Source: Halicephalobus mephisto (lineage: Eukaryota > Nematoda > Chromadorea > Rhabditida > Panagrolaimidae). Taken from it: a stretch of DNA of 64,000 nucleotides. Position 1 is the stretch's first letter. Each line of letters opens with the position of its first letter. The position numbers and the translations under genes were made by a program. Positions 1 through 12,585 of this stretch are shown one piece after another. The notes under the pieces are model-generated. The model did not search any database and was not told the DNA's origin. It saw only the letters and a list, made by a program, of their open reading frames with translations. The stretch lies in the NCBI GenBank assembly GCA_009193035.1, contig SWDT01000049.1:1-64000 (forward strand), read 5' to 3'.

Positions 1-1186
1 TCAAGAATTCAAACTAATGACATTTTGGCTCTGAATCGTAAAGTTTAATTTATATAAAGAAATACGGTACTTTATTTATAGAATATTACATTTAGTGTTT
101 AAAGTAATAAATGATTTTTAAAAATGTTAAATTATAGAAGTAATTCAGATAGATGATAGTTTGTCTAGAAACTGTTTCAGAATTTAGAAGTTATTTGATA
201 TTTTGAATCCAGCAGAGTCAGTAAGTGATTCGGAAACTTGGTTAGGGTTTGTAAGTCCGTAAATAATCAAATGCACATCAAAGATTAATAAAAATTAACA
301 AGTGATGCAAGTCTTCATCCAAGATCAGGAAAAATTAGTGATGTATGTACTTGTGCAGGATTCACAAGAAACAGTAAGTCATTCATGTAGCTATTCTGAA
401 TTAAGAAAAATTAGTAGATGATTGAATACTTGTTTAGGGTTTATAAGAGTTGATAACTCATTTATGTACATATCTAAGATTCACAAAAGTTGGTAGATAA
501 TTGAAGTATTTATGCAAGATTTACAAAAAAAACAGTAAGTCATTCATGTAGCTATTTTGGATTAAGAAAAATTAATAAACGACTTTGGTATTTATAAGAT
601 TTAGAAGGATTAGTAATTGATTTATATACTCATTTATCTAAGCAACAACAGTCAAGAAATCCCACAAATACTCCCTTAGGATCTACTTACGTTAATAAGT
701 AATCCAAGTATCTTCCTGGACTCCAATTACCATAGCCCAGACGACCCACATGACTTCAGTAACTACTTTTACTTTAATTTTCAAGGATCTTGAAGTTCAT
801 TAATAATCCAACGAAATTTTACAAATTTTAAAAACTATGAAAACACTCAAAATAAAAATACCTTATTTTGCAAATACATCAAGATTAATTATAACGTTTG
901 AACCGTAAAATATATTTCTATTTAAAAAGTGAATTTTCCATTCTCAATGTTGTCGAATCATGAATCATAAGATTTTGTTGAAAATAAAAAATTTCTGAGC
1001 GTCATTCATTGTGCAAATAATTGTCTTTTTTGAGAATATTTTTTCTGCCATGAAAGTTCTATCATATCTCTTTTTTGAGCTGTATAATAGTTCCTTCCTT
1101 GTTTTATTTGTCCCTTTATATTCTAAAATTCACAACTTTTTCGACTTTGTGTTATTTTTTCAATAGTTGAATCACTTTTTAGAGTA

Positions 1187-1364
1187 ATTATTAAACAACT
1201 TATTTTTGTGTTTTTATGGTAATTTTTTAGTTACTTGATAAATATCCTAAGAAGTCTTTGTTCCTTTATATTCTAAAATTCACAATTTTTTCGATAGTTG
1301 AATCACTTCTTAGGATACTTATCAAGTAACTAAAAAATTAACCCAAAAATAAGTTGTTTAATAA
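1187..1364. repeat. Foldback (hairpin) element
   Basis: Arms at about 1187-1254 and 1306-1364 are inverted copies. Each arm contains AAACAACTTATTTTTG and TTTTTTAGTTACTTGATAA, read on opposite strands, around a spacer of about 50 bp. No coding capacity. It looks like a small MITE-like foldback element. Confidence 0.6.
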
Positions 1365-1754
1365 TTTGTGAAATATTTGTCCCTTTTTTTCTAAGATTCA
1401 TAGTTTTTTCATTTTTATGTTATTTTTTTGGTAACTAGACTAGCCTAAAATGTTAATCAAAACAAAAAGGTTTATTTAAAAAGAAAAAATCCTGAAATCA
1501 GCTCAATTTTAAGGAAAATCAAATGTCATTAAGTGGCAATTTTCAAGCTATATGACAGATACTCCCCTATTTAATAATATTTATATGATTTCTTTCGTTT
1601 ATATATTGGTTCCTTGGTGGTTAAATCAACTTGATATCTCAGTTAAGCCAGAAAAACACTGATTTAAAAAGAATTTCAAAATCAGCGTGAATTAAAAAGA
1701 AGCAACTATCAATGAGGAGTAACTGTAGCTGGGGAACAAATTTCGATGAGGAAC

Positions 1755-1990
1755 ATTTGTTATTGGGGAGTAAATCCCAATGGGGAGTATATATTAATAG
1801 GGAGTATATATTAATAGGGAGTAAATCTTAATAGGGAGTATATCTTAATAGGGAGTATATCTTAATAGAGAATATATCTTAATAGAGAGTATATATTAAT
1901 AGGGAGTAAATCTTAATAGGGAGTATATCTTAATAGGGAGTATATCTTAATAGGGAGTAAATCATATTGGAGAGTAAACCCTATTAGGGA
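1755..1990. repeat. 17-bp tandem array
   Basis: About a dozen near-identical copies of AATAGGGAGTATATCTT, with variants AGAGA and AGTAAATCTT toward the edges. It is a simple minisatellite. Flanking copies degrade into GGGGAGCAT-type words up to about 2040. Confidence 0.85.
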
Positions 1991-2534
1991 GCATATCTTA
2001 CTGGGGATCAACTGTCGGTGGGGAGCATCTGTTACTGAGGAGCAACTGTCGTATAGTTCCTTTCTGCAAACTGACTGGCTAAATATTGGCCAGTGAAACT
2101 GCATTAAACAAAGGTTACAGGCCAGACTAGATCTCTAAAAGAGTTCCAAGCTGGCAGCTAGTTGGTGCGTCACACTCTGCGTTCAATCTGGCACTCTGCG
2201 TTCAATTTTTGCTTTTATATATTTTCTAATAACATATGCACTTTATCCTCGCAAAAAAACCACCGATCAACTGCTGAATCAATGGTTAAAGTTAATTTTT
2301 GAGTATTTTAATTAAACAAAAATCGATATAATTTTTTAGAATTTTTGAATTTCCGTAAAAAATTAGAGAACTTTGTAAAAATGGAAATCCGCCATAAAAA
2401 CCGATTCGATTTTTTATTTCTTCTTGAAAATTCTAAATTCCCGAGAAATCTAAAAATTCGCGTTGAGATAATTTTGTAGAATTTTTATTTTTAATCATAT
2501 TATTACTTCCTTGTGTGACGTTTCTGTCTTCAGT

Positions 2535-2755
2535 ATTTATTTTCCAATTTTACAATTATAATTAAAAAAATACTTAAATACAGTAATAAAACTCAGAGAT
2601 TCTGAATCTACGGGTTAGAGTATTCCATTCCAAGAATTTATTGTTCAACTTTTAAAATATCTAAAATCAGTTAAAGTTTTATTTTCCAATTTTACAATTA
2701 TAACTGAAAAAGTACTTAAATACAGTAATAAAACTCAGAGATTCTGAATTCAAAA
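2535..2755. repeat. Direct repeat of about 68 bp
   Basis: The segment starting ATTTTCCAATTTTACAATTA near 2538 recurs near 2683. Both copies contain ACTTAAATACAGTAATAAAA and CTCAGAGATTCTGAAT. The ATTCTGAATCTACGGG words are shared with the hairpin near 24203-24309 and with a segment near 38050-38200, so this belongs to a dispersed family. Confidence 0.7.
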
Positions 2756-3189
2756 CCAGAATCAAAAACTAACTTTCAGAATCCAAAATTCTGAAGACTA
2801 ATTGTGAATTTTAAAAATATTTGAAAATTTACATTAAAGCTATTTGAAAAAAATAAAAATTTGTTTAAAAAGATCTTTGGAATACTGTATAGCGGATTTA
2901 AAGTTATTTTTGATTTTTAAAATTGCAAAAATTGGAACATAAATGATCGAAAAAAAACGTTTATTTTTGAATTTTTCGAATTCCCGCCGAAAACGATCAA
3001 GAGTAGAAAAAACGGTAATTTCGTAATTCGATTTCGAAATTTATTCAGTTTTCTATTTTTACCGAAGTTCGAGGAAATTTCGTAATAATTTTTGCTTTTA
3101 TTTTTTAACATTATGATTTTTTGTTTTTATTTAACTATATCGGTTTTATTTTCCTTGTTACAAAAAGATTACTTTTTTCTAAAATTAAA

Positions 3190-3440
3190 AATAATCGTTT
3201 TTTAGGATTTTAAAAATTTTTTTTATTTTATGATTTTTTAACTTTTTTATTTTATGATTTTTAAAAATTTTTTTTATTTTATGATTTTTTAACTTTTTTA
3301 TTTTATGATTTTTAAAAATTTTTTGTTTTATAATTTTTTAAAATTTCTTTTATTTTATAATTTTTTAAAATTTTTTTATTTTAGGATTTTTTAAAATTTT
3401 TTCTGTTTTATGATTTTTTAAAATTTTTTTGTTTTATCTA
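3190..3440. repeat. T-rich tandem array
   Basis: Repeated units of the form TTTTATTTTATGATTTTTTAA, 25-30 bp long and degenerate. Another A-rich tandem (AAAATAGATTTTTAAAATTA, 24-26 bp) sits in SAMHD1 intron 1 at about 3776-3850. Confidence 0.6.
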
Positions 3441-3693
3441 TCCTAAAAAAATAATTAATGATTTCGTTTTTAATTCAGCTGGTCTTTAAACCTGTCTAGA
3501 TTTCAGTTGATAGAAAACTCAGACTAAATTTTTTTTATCTTTTGATTTTTGGTCGATCCAAGAGCATCTATTACGTCAATGTGTTTTTTAATTTTTACTT
3601 TTTAATTTTTTTTTGTTTCTGGATCTTATCATGTCGTAAATCGTGGTCTGATTTGACATTCTAATTTTTTTTCAGAACGATTCTTCATTAGTG

Positions 3694-6600
3694 ATGGACA
3701 GAAAAAGAAGGTAAAATTTCTTATTTAAGAAGAATTAATTTCTATAATTTAACACAAATTAAATTTTTATATAAAAAAAAAATAGATTTTTAAAATTAAA
3801 AAAAAATAGATTTTTAAAATTAAAGAAAAAATAGATTTTTAAAATTAAAGAAAAAGTAAATTTTTATATTTTAAAAAATCATTTTTTAAAAAAATAAATT
3901 TTTAAAATTTTTGTATTTTTTAAAGTTTTAATTTTTAAAAAAATTGTTTTTTTTAATTTTAATTTTTTTTTAAAATAAATTTTTTTAATTTTAATTTTTT
4001 TAAAAATTAATTTTTGTACTTTTTTAAATTTTTTTATTTTTAGGCATTTTACGAGTTCAGATGTTTCAAATATAAAATCTTCAAAAATGGAGAAAATCGA
4101 ATGGAATCCAGATGATCCTGGTGCTTATTTTCAACATTCAGGAGGAGTTTACCATAATAATTTAAAAATTCCAAAAGTTTGTCTTTCGATAATCGACACT
4201 CCGGCGTTCCAGAGACTTGACAACATCGATCAACTCGGAATTGTTCGGAAAATTTTCAGACAAGCCACTCATACAAGGATAGAACACTGCTTCGGGTTGG
4301 TTTTTTAATTTTTAAATCAGCGATTATAATTTCAGAATTACTGTAATTTTCTATTATATAGTGGACTCGCGATAAGTAGAACTTGAAAGGATCAGGAAAA
4401 TGTTCTACCTCTGGCGATTTTCCAGTTATCGAATGTTCAACTTAGGGAACGTTGAAAGTCAAATGGCATTTACTAAGCTTTCATTTACTGAGATTTCATT
4501 TACTAAGCTTCCACTTACCGAGCTTCCATTTACCGAGCTTTTATTTACTGAGCTTTTACTTACCGATCTTCCATTTACTGAACTTTCATTTACTGAGCTT
4601 CCATTTACTGAACTTCCATTTACTAAGCTTTCATTTACCGATCTTCCATTTACTGAACTTTCATTTACTGAGCTTCCATTTACTGAGCTTCCATTTACTA
4701 AGCTTCCACTTACCGATCTTCCATTTACTGAACTTCCATTTACCGATCTTCCACTTACTGAACTTCCATTTACTGAGCTTTTACTTATCGCAAATCCACT
4801 GTACAGTAACTAAAAGATACTGTAGATTTTTGGGAATTCTGGAATAAAATATAAAATTTAAATTACTAACAATACTTTTAAAAACTATGATTTCGAAGTT
4901 ATAGTATTCGAGACAAATTACAGTAATTCTGAAAATATGAATTGTATTGTATTGGATTACTGTAATATGGTGGTGTTTTGCTTTCAGAGTTGCGGATTTG
5001 GCCCGTAGGGTTATGATTGAACTCAGGAAAAAACGAAAAGATGTCACTGGAACGGATATGCTCTGTGTGATCATTGCTGGACTTTGTCACGATCTTGGAC
5101 ATGGACCTTTCAGTCATACTTTTGAATTTGCCCTCAGGGAATTAGGAATTAGATTTAGAGTAAGTCTACTGTGCTCTGTTTTATCAAAGTTGAAAGTCGA
5201 AGTTGGAAGGTAAATTTTGGACTTTTCGTGTTAAGACACAGTTTTTAAGTTTCGAGTTTTTCGTGTTAAGACACAGTTTTTAAATTTTGGACTTTTCGTG
5301 CTGAAACACTATCTGCGAATTATTTTTATTTGAATTTGATATATCAATTTGAGTGAAACAACTTTTTGAAATGAAAAAATCTTTTTTATCTCAGTGAGAA
5401 AAGTCCAAATTTGACCTTTAACACTGGTCGTCAACTTTGAAAAACAAAAATTCTGAAATTTTTAAAATTTAAAATTATTAATTTTCAGCACGAAGAAATG
5501 TCAGTTGCGATTTTTGATTATATTCTGAAAACAGAGCCTAAGGCAAAAAAGGAATTACTGAAGTACTTGAATGAGCAAGATGTCCAGTTCATCCGTGAAC
5601 TCATCGATCCGCCGAAAGAAGATATTGATGGAAATTTCAACGTTAAAGGTCGTAGTAAAGAAAAAATTTGGATGTATGAAATTGTTTCGAATAATTTTCA
5701 CGGATTGGATATCGACAAAATGGATTACATCATCAGGGATTCGCATCACACAGAAGTCGGAGTGGCTTGTAACTTGGCTTTCGTCTCGAGGTGCATCGAA
5801 GGAGTCGAAGTTTCGAAAGTCAAAGACAAACAACAAAACGAAAGAGAACGATTGGTTTGGAGTCAGAAACTTATCGACGATATTTCGGATCTTTTTAATT
5901 CGAGGAAATTACTTTTTTCGAAAGTTTACTATCATAAAAAAATGTATCCTTTCGAATTTCAATTACAAAAATCAATCAAATTGTCTGCTTCACATTTGAA
6001 ATTTCAAGGAACTGGAAAAAAAATGAAAAATGTCATAGAAGCCTTGGGGGATGTCGAAGCTTACATTAAACTGACCGACCACATCCTGACTCTGATTAGA
6101 AATTCCAACATCGATCATGAGGATATCCGTGAAGCAAAAAAGTGCATCGAGAAGATGGACAGAAGAGAACTCCATACTTGTATTGCGAAAATTCAATTAA
6201 ATAAAGTAAGTTTTTATAATAATTTTACAAATAAAAACTTTTACAATAATTTAAAAAAGAATTTTTACAATAATTTTACAAATAAAAAACTTTATAATTT
6301 AAAAGAATTTTTACAGTAATTTTACAAATAAAAAACTTTAATAATAATTTTAAAAAAGAATTTTTACAGTAATTTTACAAATAAAAAACTTTTATAATAA
6401 TCTACAGTAATTTTAAAAAAGAATTTTTACAATAATTTTACAAGTAAAAAACTTTTACAATAATCTACAGTAATTTTAAGAAAGAATTTTTACAGTAATT
6501 TTAAAAATAAAAAGAATTTTATAACTTTAAAAAAGAATGCTTATAATTTTACAAATAAAAAAGTTCTATAATAACTTTAAAAATTTTAAATTATAAAATT

Positions 6601-7045
6601 TGTTAATTTTAAAAATTATTTTTTAAATTATAAAATTTGTTAATTCAAAAATTATTTTTTAAATTATAAAATTTGTTAATTTTAAAAATTCGATTTTCAG
6701 TGTTTAGAAGAAAAAATGAAGAATATCATTGAAGCTGTATTTTCAAAATATCAAAATCCAGAAGAGGAAAAACTTCTTTATGTTTTTCGTTATTTTCATT
6801 TTGGCCAAGGAATCGATGTTGATCCAATGAAAAATGTTGTTTTTTCTCCAAGATGCAAATCTCCAAATTTTCAAATTCAAAAAATTTCTGACAGTAATCT
6901 AAAATCAGAAATTACAGTATTCATATATGGATGGTACGGTATTCAATACAGTATTGCTGATCAAATTTATCGTCAACTGAAATCAGAAATTCAGAATCAA
7001 AACATCGATGTTTCTGTCGAGAATCTATTCAAAGAACCTCATTAA
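3694..7045 (+). CDS. SAMHD1: SAMHD1-like HD-domain dNTP triphosphohydrolase
   Basis: This enzyme hydrolyses dNTPs to nucleosides and triphosphate and so limits the dNTP pool. Five exons join in phase: 3694-3710, 4044-4295, 4988-5159, 5489-6205, 6701-7045, giving 500 residues. The HD metal site is visible as HTRIEH in exon 2 and [11 protein letters not shown] in exon 3. The third acidic ligand is the Asp of [14 protein letters not shown] in exon 4, matching the human DVDKWDY segment. EAYIKLTD also matches. There is no N-terminal SAM domain; the protein starts with a short basic stretch (MDRKRR) and reaches the HD core within about 80 residues. The chosen ATG lies 19 nt after a TTTTTTTTCAG acceptor, consistent with trans-splicing. 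The next ATG, at 4087, would lose 20 residues. Intron 2 carries a 15-bp minisatellite. The gene converges on the SKP2-like gene with a gap of about 200 bp. Confidence 0.92.
4465..4795. repeat. 15-bp minisatellite inside SAMHD1 intron 2
   Basis: Around 22 tandem copies of CATTTACTGAGCTTC, with variants ACTTACCGATCTTC and TTTACTAAGCTTT. Because the unit is a multiple of three and lacks stops, two overlapping frames stay open for over 130 codons (pentapeptides such as FTELP). The array sits between a donor at 4296 and an acceptor at 4987, so it is intronic in the SAMHD1 model. Confidence 0.9.
6206..6700. repeat. Degenerate tandem repeat filling SAMHD1 intron 4
   Basis: Units of about 50-60 bp with words such as AATTTTTACAATAATTTTAC and AAATAAAAAACTTTTATAAT recur six or more times, ending in copies of AAATTATAAAATTTGTTAAT. 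No coding signal. Confidence 0.6.
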
Positions 7046-7249
7046 ATTCAAAAATAAATTTTTTTGCACTAGTTAATTTTCCACGTTTTTAAAGTTGTCA
7101 AATTTTTATTGACCATTTTTGAGTTTCTCCAATAGTGAATAAAATTTCAAAAAACTAACTACAAAACTGAGATTCTGCAAAAACTGATAGAGATTCAACG
7201 ATTCGTGTATCGATAGGAAATTCATCTAGGCAAGATTAGGAAACTATAT

Positions 7250-9252
7250 CTAGTACGGTTCATCGATGTATTCCCCCCAGAATTTTGTACAATGATGAGC
7301 TTGGGATTTGGCTACAGTTTGGAAAGGAGATTGGTTGATGATCAAGTGTGGCATTTGAGCTTTCAGAAATCTGTAGCCTGTTTCATTTATGTTACCGAAG
7401 ATATTCAAAACTCTGAGTTTGTCCAGCATACTAAAATAAAATATTTTCAATAACTTTCTAAAATTAAAACTTACCAATACGCAATTGGTTCAATTTTGAA
7501 ACATCTAGCTACAGTAAGTTTTTTCAAATTTGTTGCAGAATTTTGAAGTTTCGTAATAAATCCAGCTGTAATTTCATGATTGTCTCCAACATCCAGTTCA
7601 AAAAGCGACGGAAGACGGTCTATAATCTTCGCCCAGCCTTCGTCTCCAAAGCAAACTAGATCACCAGTACCGGCTATTGCTAATCTCGTGATCGTCGACG
7701 GCATTTCGTTAATAACCACATCGGCACTAAGAGGTGAAAAATGGCACCAACTGGCATTGAATTCAGTAAGTCTAAAAATAAAAATTAAATTAAAACAAAA
7801 AAATTATAATTTACCTGCAATTTGCGAAAATCAAACTTAATCCTTGAGGATCCAAAGTACCACATTCAGAAATATTCAAAACTGACAGATGACTGTTTCT
7901 TGAGATCAATTTCAACGCTTCAAAATCCAAGCATTGGCATTGTAATCCTAAACATTGAAGGTCTTGACAACGGCACAGAATAGAGTTCAGCATGTTTGGA
8001 TATCGGAATTTCGCCCAGGACAAATCCAGCTTCGTCAACTGACAAAGTGGGAAGTCGTGAGTTAACAAAGCACAATCATAATCAATCTGAAAATACGGTA
8101 GTACAAAGATTACACAGTACTTTTTCCCGTTCATGTTGGTTTTGAAATTACTTTTTTAAAATCAACTTTTCCCACACTTAATTGAAATATGAAGTTGATC
8201 CAATTACGAAATAGAGGAAATTAACTGTCATAAATTTCTTTGGTTTTAAATTAACTTTTGTGATCTTGATTAACTTTCTGATCCAACCACCAAAAGGTGA
8301 TAAAAAACAAATTTATGAAACAGGGAATGTCACTGGGAAGTAACTACTGAACAATCCACTTTGATTTTTACGTTCATTTTTTTAGTTATTTGATTGATAT
8401 TTTAGGAGGTAATTCAACTGCCAAGAAACTAATATAAAAACAAAAAAAGAGGTAAATTTTACTAAATATAAGAAGCTGATTGTTATAGTTTTTTTCGCCT
8501 TTAATATTTTCGTTCTTAATTAATATTTTACACTAATCCAGTTGCCAAAAATTAATATAAAAAATATGATAAATATCACTAGATAAAGGGAACAAATGTC
8601 ATTGGGAGCAATGGTTGGGTTGTACAGTAATAGAGAAAAAATAAAAACTTACGTTGGAAGTCATCAACGCCAGCGATTTCGTTCTTCTGGAAATTATTCG
8701 ATGTAAAGCGCTGTCGTAAATTGTTTTTCCGGATAAATTAACGGCATGCCAGTGACGAGGATTACTGGATATCAAATAGAACCGTTTACATGTAGCTCCC
8801 ATGTGAACGAGATCCCGTTTGTTCAAGAAGCTGAGGACGTGATCGATGACCTCGTTCGGCATGTCCATCAAGGTTCGATTGGCATGTTGGCTTGAATCCG
8901 TCAATCTGCGACGTGTGAATCTGATTCCTCCTGGAGTCAACTGATTCCATGTTATGTCCGGTCTCTGGAGTTGCTTCTGGGCTTCAAGCAATGAAGACGA
9001 CAGATCCAGCATCGGACTCAGCAAGGGAGCGCTTCGGTAAGCTTGAATCCTCTAAATCCACATATATTGCTTAACAACCATCGAAATAACAACTTACTTT
9101 ATTGAAGCAGCTAACTGGAGTCACGGGAATGCTACTCGGACCACACGGGGCTGAAGTCGATATATGGAAATTTAACCAAAGAAATTTCAAAACTTACGGA
9201 TATTTTCAGTATTCATAGATTCATCTTCACCCAGTGACTGTTGTTGATGCAT
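7250..9252 (-). CDS. SKP2: SKP2-like F-box and leucine-rich-repeat protein
   Basis: SKP2 is the substrate-receptor subunit of an SCF ubiquitin ligase that drives S-phase entry by degrading CKI-type proteins. Six exons on the minus strand join in phase: 9252-9198, 9150-9098, 9051-8653, 8086-7815, 7771-7475, 7430-7250, giving 418 residues (human SKP2 has 424). The F-box is MPNEVIDHVLSFLNK through CKRFYLISS. Leucine-rich repeats follow (LTKLDLSWAKF, LQCLGLQCQCLDF, LSVLNISECGTL). The C-terminus, LRVLNIFG through MPHLIINQSPFQTVAK, matches the human tail (LKTLQVFG, LPHLQINCSHFTTIAR) closely. The start was chosen because it is the first ATG, 6 nt after an ATAG acceptor. The upstream region holds three copies of a TTTTGGCGTT element. 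The name rests on the F-box, LRRs and the conserved C-terminal block. Confidence 0.88.
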
Positions 9253-10073
9253 TTCCTCCTATGTAAAAGGGTGAACAACGTCAAATCAACGTGATGCCAG
9301 AATTGCGCGCCACAAAAAGCGAAATTCGAAATCGCGACTGATTCGGAAATTTCGAAAAAAATAACACGCGCTCGAATCGCTCGTTCGGCACAGAACGCCA
9401 AAATAAAAAAATATGATTGGTTTGAAAAGTTTGAAAAAAAGAAAACGCGCTCGAATAAGTCATTCGAAACAGAACGCCAAAATTTAAAAATCTCGGTTAA
9501 TTTGAAAAGTTTGAAAAAAAAAACGCGCTCGAATAAGTCATTCGAAACAGAACGTCAAAATTAAAAAAATTAATTTCCAAGTTTAAAAGTTTTATTTTTC
9601 TATAAAATTATTGTAGCCATAATTAAACATTAATAATTTGTTTTTCTTTCATTATGTTCTTCACCTTAAGATTCCCTCAGGATAAAATTGTCATCTACAA
9701 AATTAAATTTTTTTTGAAGAACAAAATTTAATTTCCAATAAACTTCAACAATAATCCCGTTATAGTAACCCCAAGAATCTAATTACAGTAACCTCAACAT
9801 AAAACTCAATTACAGTAACCCCAATAATCTAATTACAGTAACCTCAATTTAAAACTCAATTACAGTAATTTAAAAAACCAAAAAACTTGAATCTACCCCA
9901 AGTACCCCGTTATTTCACTTTCTTAGAACTTTAAAATCCCAAAATCCACAAATTCCACTTCTTAATTTCATTATTTATAAACATTTTCCAACCAAATTGA
10001 TTATGCACATTAGTACAGGAATGAGCAATACACACTTCGCATTCGTTAAAATTACCCAGTAAATATGAAGGCA
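9253..10073. other. Intergenic region between SKP2-like and ITFG1-like genes
   Basis: No coding signal. It contains the repeated GAACGCCAAAA element described separately (9385-9562). At 9755-9870 there is a degenerate 25-30-bp tandem of AATTACAGTAACCTCAA-type words. The 3' end of the ITFG1-like gene lies at the right edge. Confidence 0.6.
9385..9562 (-). promoter_or_regulatory. Three tandem TTTTGGCGTTCTGTTTCG elements upstream of SKP2-like gene
   Basis: On the plus strand these are CACAGAACGCCAAAAT at 9389, AAACAGAACGCCAAAAT near 9467 and AAACAGAACGTCAAAAT near 9544, spaced about 75-80 bp apart. Each is preceded by ACGCGCTCGAAT. Read on the gene strand they are TTTTGGCGTTCTGT, followed by TTCGAA in two copies. 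TTTGGCG resembles an E2F half-site, but the role is inferred. Further copies lie at 13157-14095. Confidence 0.45.
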
Positions 10074-12435
10074 CTACATCGCATCAAAATAAAACCTATG
10101 AAGTTGACCTTGTTGTTCTTTCACGTCTTGTCTGTATTCAATATAGTGAAGAATAAGAATCAACACAATAAGTAATACACATACCAAAAACAATACACCC
10201 AAACTTTGAATAATCAATTGATTCGGAGTAAGATACAGTCTACTTTGCCAATGAATACCATCACTTTCAGGCGGAACAACGATCAATCTCGAATTAGGAA
10301 CAATTTGTTTCAAAAGATTTTGTTGATTTCCATTCTCATCATGAACCCGCGGACTACCCAAAGTCAATTCATCGATAAAATTAGGAGATCTACCAAGACC
10401 AAAAAGAATAAACGGATTATGCAGAGCTCGTTGGCTAGTCTGAGGGAGTTGACATTGAGAACTCTGTTGCGAATTTCCAGAAGTGTCTAGCATAGTATAA
10501 GAAGCACATGCACCATGCCACGAAATACCACTACCTAAAAAATAAAAAAATTACTTAAAATTAAAAATATTTAAAATTATTTTTTTTAAATTTAAAGAAA
10601 TTTGAAAATCATTGTTAAAAAATTTAAATATTCTTAAAATTAAAAAATAACTTCCAAAAAAACTTACCAAGATCATTAGGTTTAGAATATCTACAATCCT
10701 TTGTACAAACGTTCGAAAAAATTTGAACTTTCAGAAATGTAGTGTCACCTTTGTCATCACAATGAATAAAATCAAATTTCAAATGACCTCTGTAGTCTCT
10801 ATATTCGACCAATATATCCAAACTTCCGTCTTCTTTAAGATCAAAGAAAGTTGCCATTATCAATACTCCATTTGACATTTCTTCTGGCATTATGAAGAAT
10901 GAATTTTTCGGAGGAGCCATCATTTCAAATTTTCTGAAATTTTTAATTTACAAAAATTATTTAAATAAACAAACCTTGAAAAATTATAATTTCCATTATA
11001 ATCAACATTTTCAAAAACCACAGGTAATTTAGAATTTCCTTTAGATACTGTAGCAATCAAATCAGGATATCCATCTAAAGTAAAATCTCCTACACGAAAT
11101 ACAGTACCATCCGTGGACCAAACAAGTTCTGTTTCTTTCAAATCCAATTGAAACGAAACCCAACCTCTTTCAGGAGAAAAAATATTAATATATTCCACAT
11201 GACGACAATTATGTTCACGACAAATAGGAACCAAAATATCGATTATTCCATCACCATCGAAATCAGCAACAACTCCGCTTCCAAAATAAACTCCATGTAA
11301 CCCTGTTGTTGACATGGGTTTGATCAAATTCTCACTTATTCTCCAATGACCTCTGGAAACAAAAAAATTAAAAACACATCGTTAAAAAATCAAAAACAAA
11401 TGCTATTCGAAAATTTTCTCGATAGAATTTTTCTTTTTACAAAAATCTCAGAAATTAAAATTTTTAGAATTTTAATTAGATCGTAAAAGATTTACAAAAT
11501 TCTAAAGGTTTCAAAAGCATTTGTAAATTTCTAAAACATTAATAAAATTCTAGAACATTCCAAAAATTTCGACAAAATTCATTTTAACAGCATTTATGAA
11601 TTTTCAAAATAATTCTAAAAATTCCAGAATATTCCAAAAATTTCAACGAGATTCCAAGTTTCAGAATTTCGTATTGGATTTTAAAAACTTGTCAGAATCC
11701 AAGATTACTAAATAAATTAAAAACAACTTACACATCATTGGTGATATGATCAAGTTGCCATGCTTGAAAAACGAGTTCTTTTTCGTTTTCTCCTTGTAAG
11801 GCGAAAATAATTTCAGCACTGAGATCTCCTGTAATATCCGCAAAGATGTGAGGAAAATTACCAAAAGGTTTTTCGATAACTTCGTGTCCGGGAAATGACA
11901 AATCTTCACATCGTCGTCCAGTGCCCGAGGAATCAAACATTAAACAGAAAAATTTTGAATTTTCAAAAAATCCAACAATATCAGCGATTCCGTCGCCGTT
12001 GAGGTCCACAACAGTCGGCGGTTGACTTAATGGATCTATTTTCAAATGAACTTCTCCAAACGCTTTTCCATTGCTCATAAAAATCGATATTTTTTTGCCA
12101 GAGGCATTCATATCATCCGTAGTGACCAGAATATCAGGAAGAGTGTCTCCGTTGAAGTCGGCAACGGCACAAACAGCGGATCCAGGAGGAGCTCTGAATA
12201 TGATCGGCTTGAACGGTCCGGGTGTCAGCAATCCATTTTCACTTTGGAGATAAATAGTCAAAGATTGGCTGTGTTGGTTCTGAACGATTAAATCTGTATA
12301 TCTATCCTTGTTCATGTCGCCGAATCCACATATCTGGCCTTCCAGCGGCTTCTGAACCGGCTTCTCCACGATCGACAAATCGACGGAATAAACATCTTCA
12401 ATTAGAAAAACTGACAGTAATAACAGGCACCACAT
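10074..12435 (-). CDS. ITFG1: ITFG1/linkin-like FG-GAP repeat membrane protein
   Basis: This is a type I membrane adhesion protein; C. elegans linkin belongs to this family. Four exons join in phase: 12435-11732, 11352-10975, 10933-10668, 10534-10074, giving 602 residues (human ITFG1 has 612). A signal peptide is visible (MWCLLLLSVFLIEDVYS). FG-GAP-type calcium loops follow: GDMNKDRYTD, ADFNGDTLPD, VDLNGDGIAD, ADFDGDGIID and GDFTLDGYPD. Near the C-terminus is one membrane span (LGVLFLVCVLLIVLILILHY) and a short tail ending HRFYFDAM, close to the human HRFHFDAM end. The ATG lies 19 nt after a TTTTTTCAG acceptor, and that acceptor is about 130 nt downstream of the FAM136A stop. This suggests the gene is the second cistron of an operon. 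Confidence 0.92.
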
Positions 12436-12585
12436 GATCGAAATATCATATCCACTGAAAAAATATAAAATTTAAATTTAAAAAAAAAATATAAACCGAT
12501 AAAAACGGTTTTAAATAAATTTCAATTTTTCTGAGACCTAAATTTTTCCAGATTTTCAACAAAAATCAACAACATTGAAACAAAA

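Larger units (their letters stand above)
1..3675. other. AT-rich intergenic region, no gene seen
   Basis: No reading frame here looks coding. The stretch is built from degenerate repeats. A block of about 160 bp recurs near 371-420 and 533-582 (shared words include CATTCATGTAGCTATT). A hairpin element, a 17-bp tandem array, a direct repeat and a poly-T-rich array are listed separately. The last bases (TTTTTTTTCAG at 3665-3675) form the splice acceptor before SAMHD1. Confidence 0.7.
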
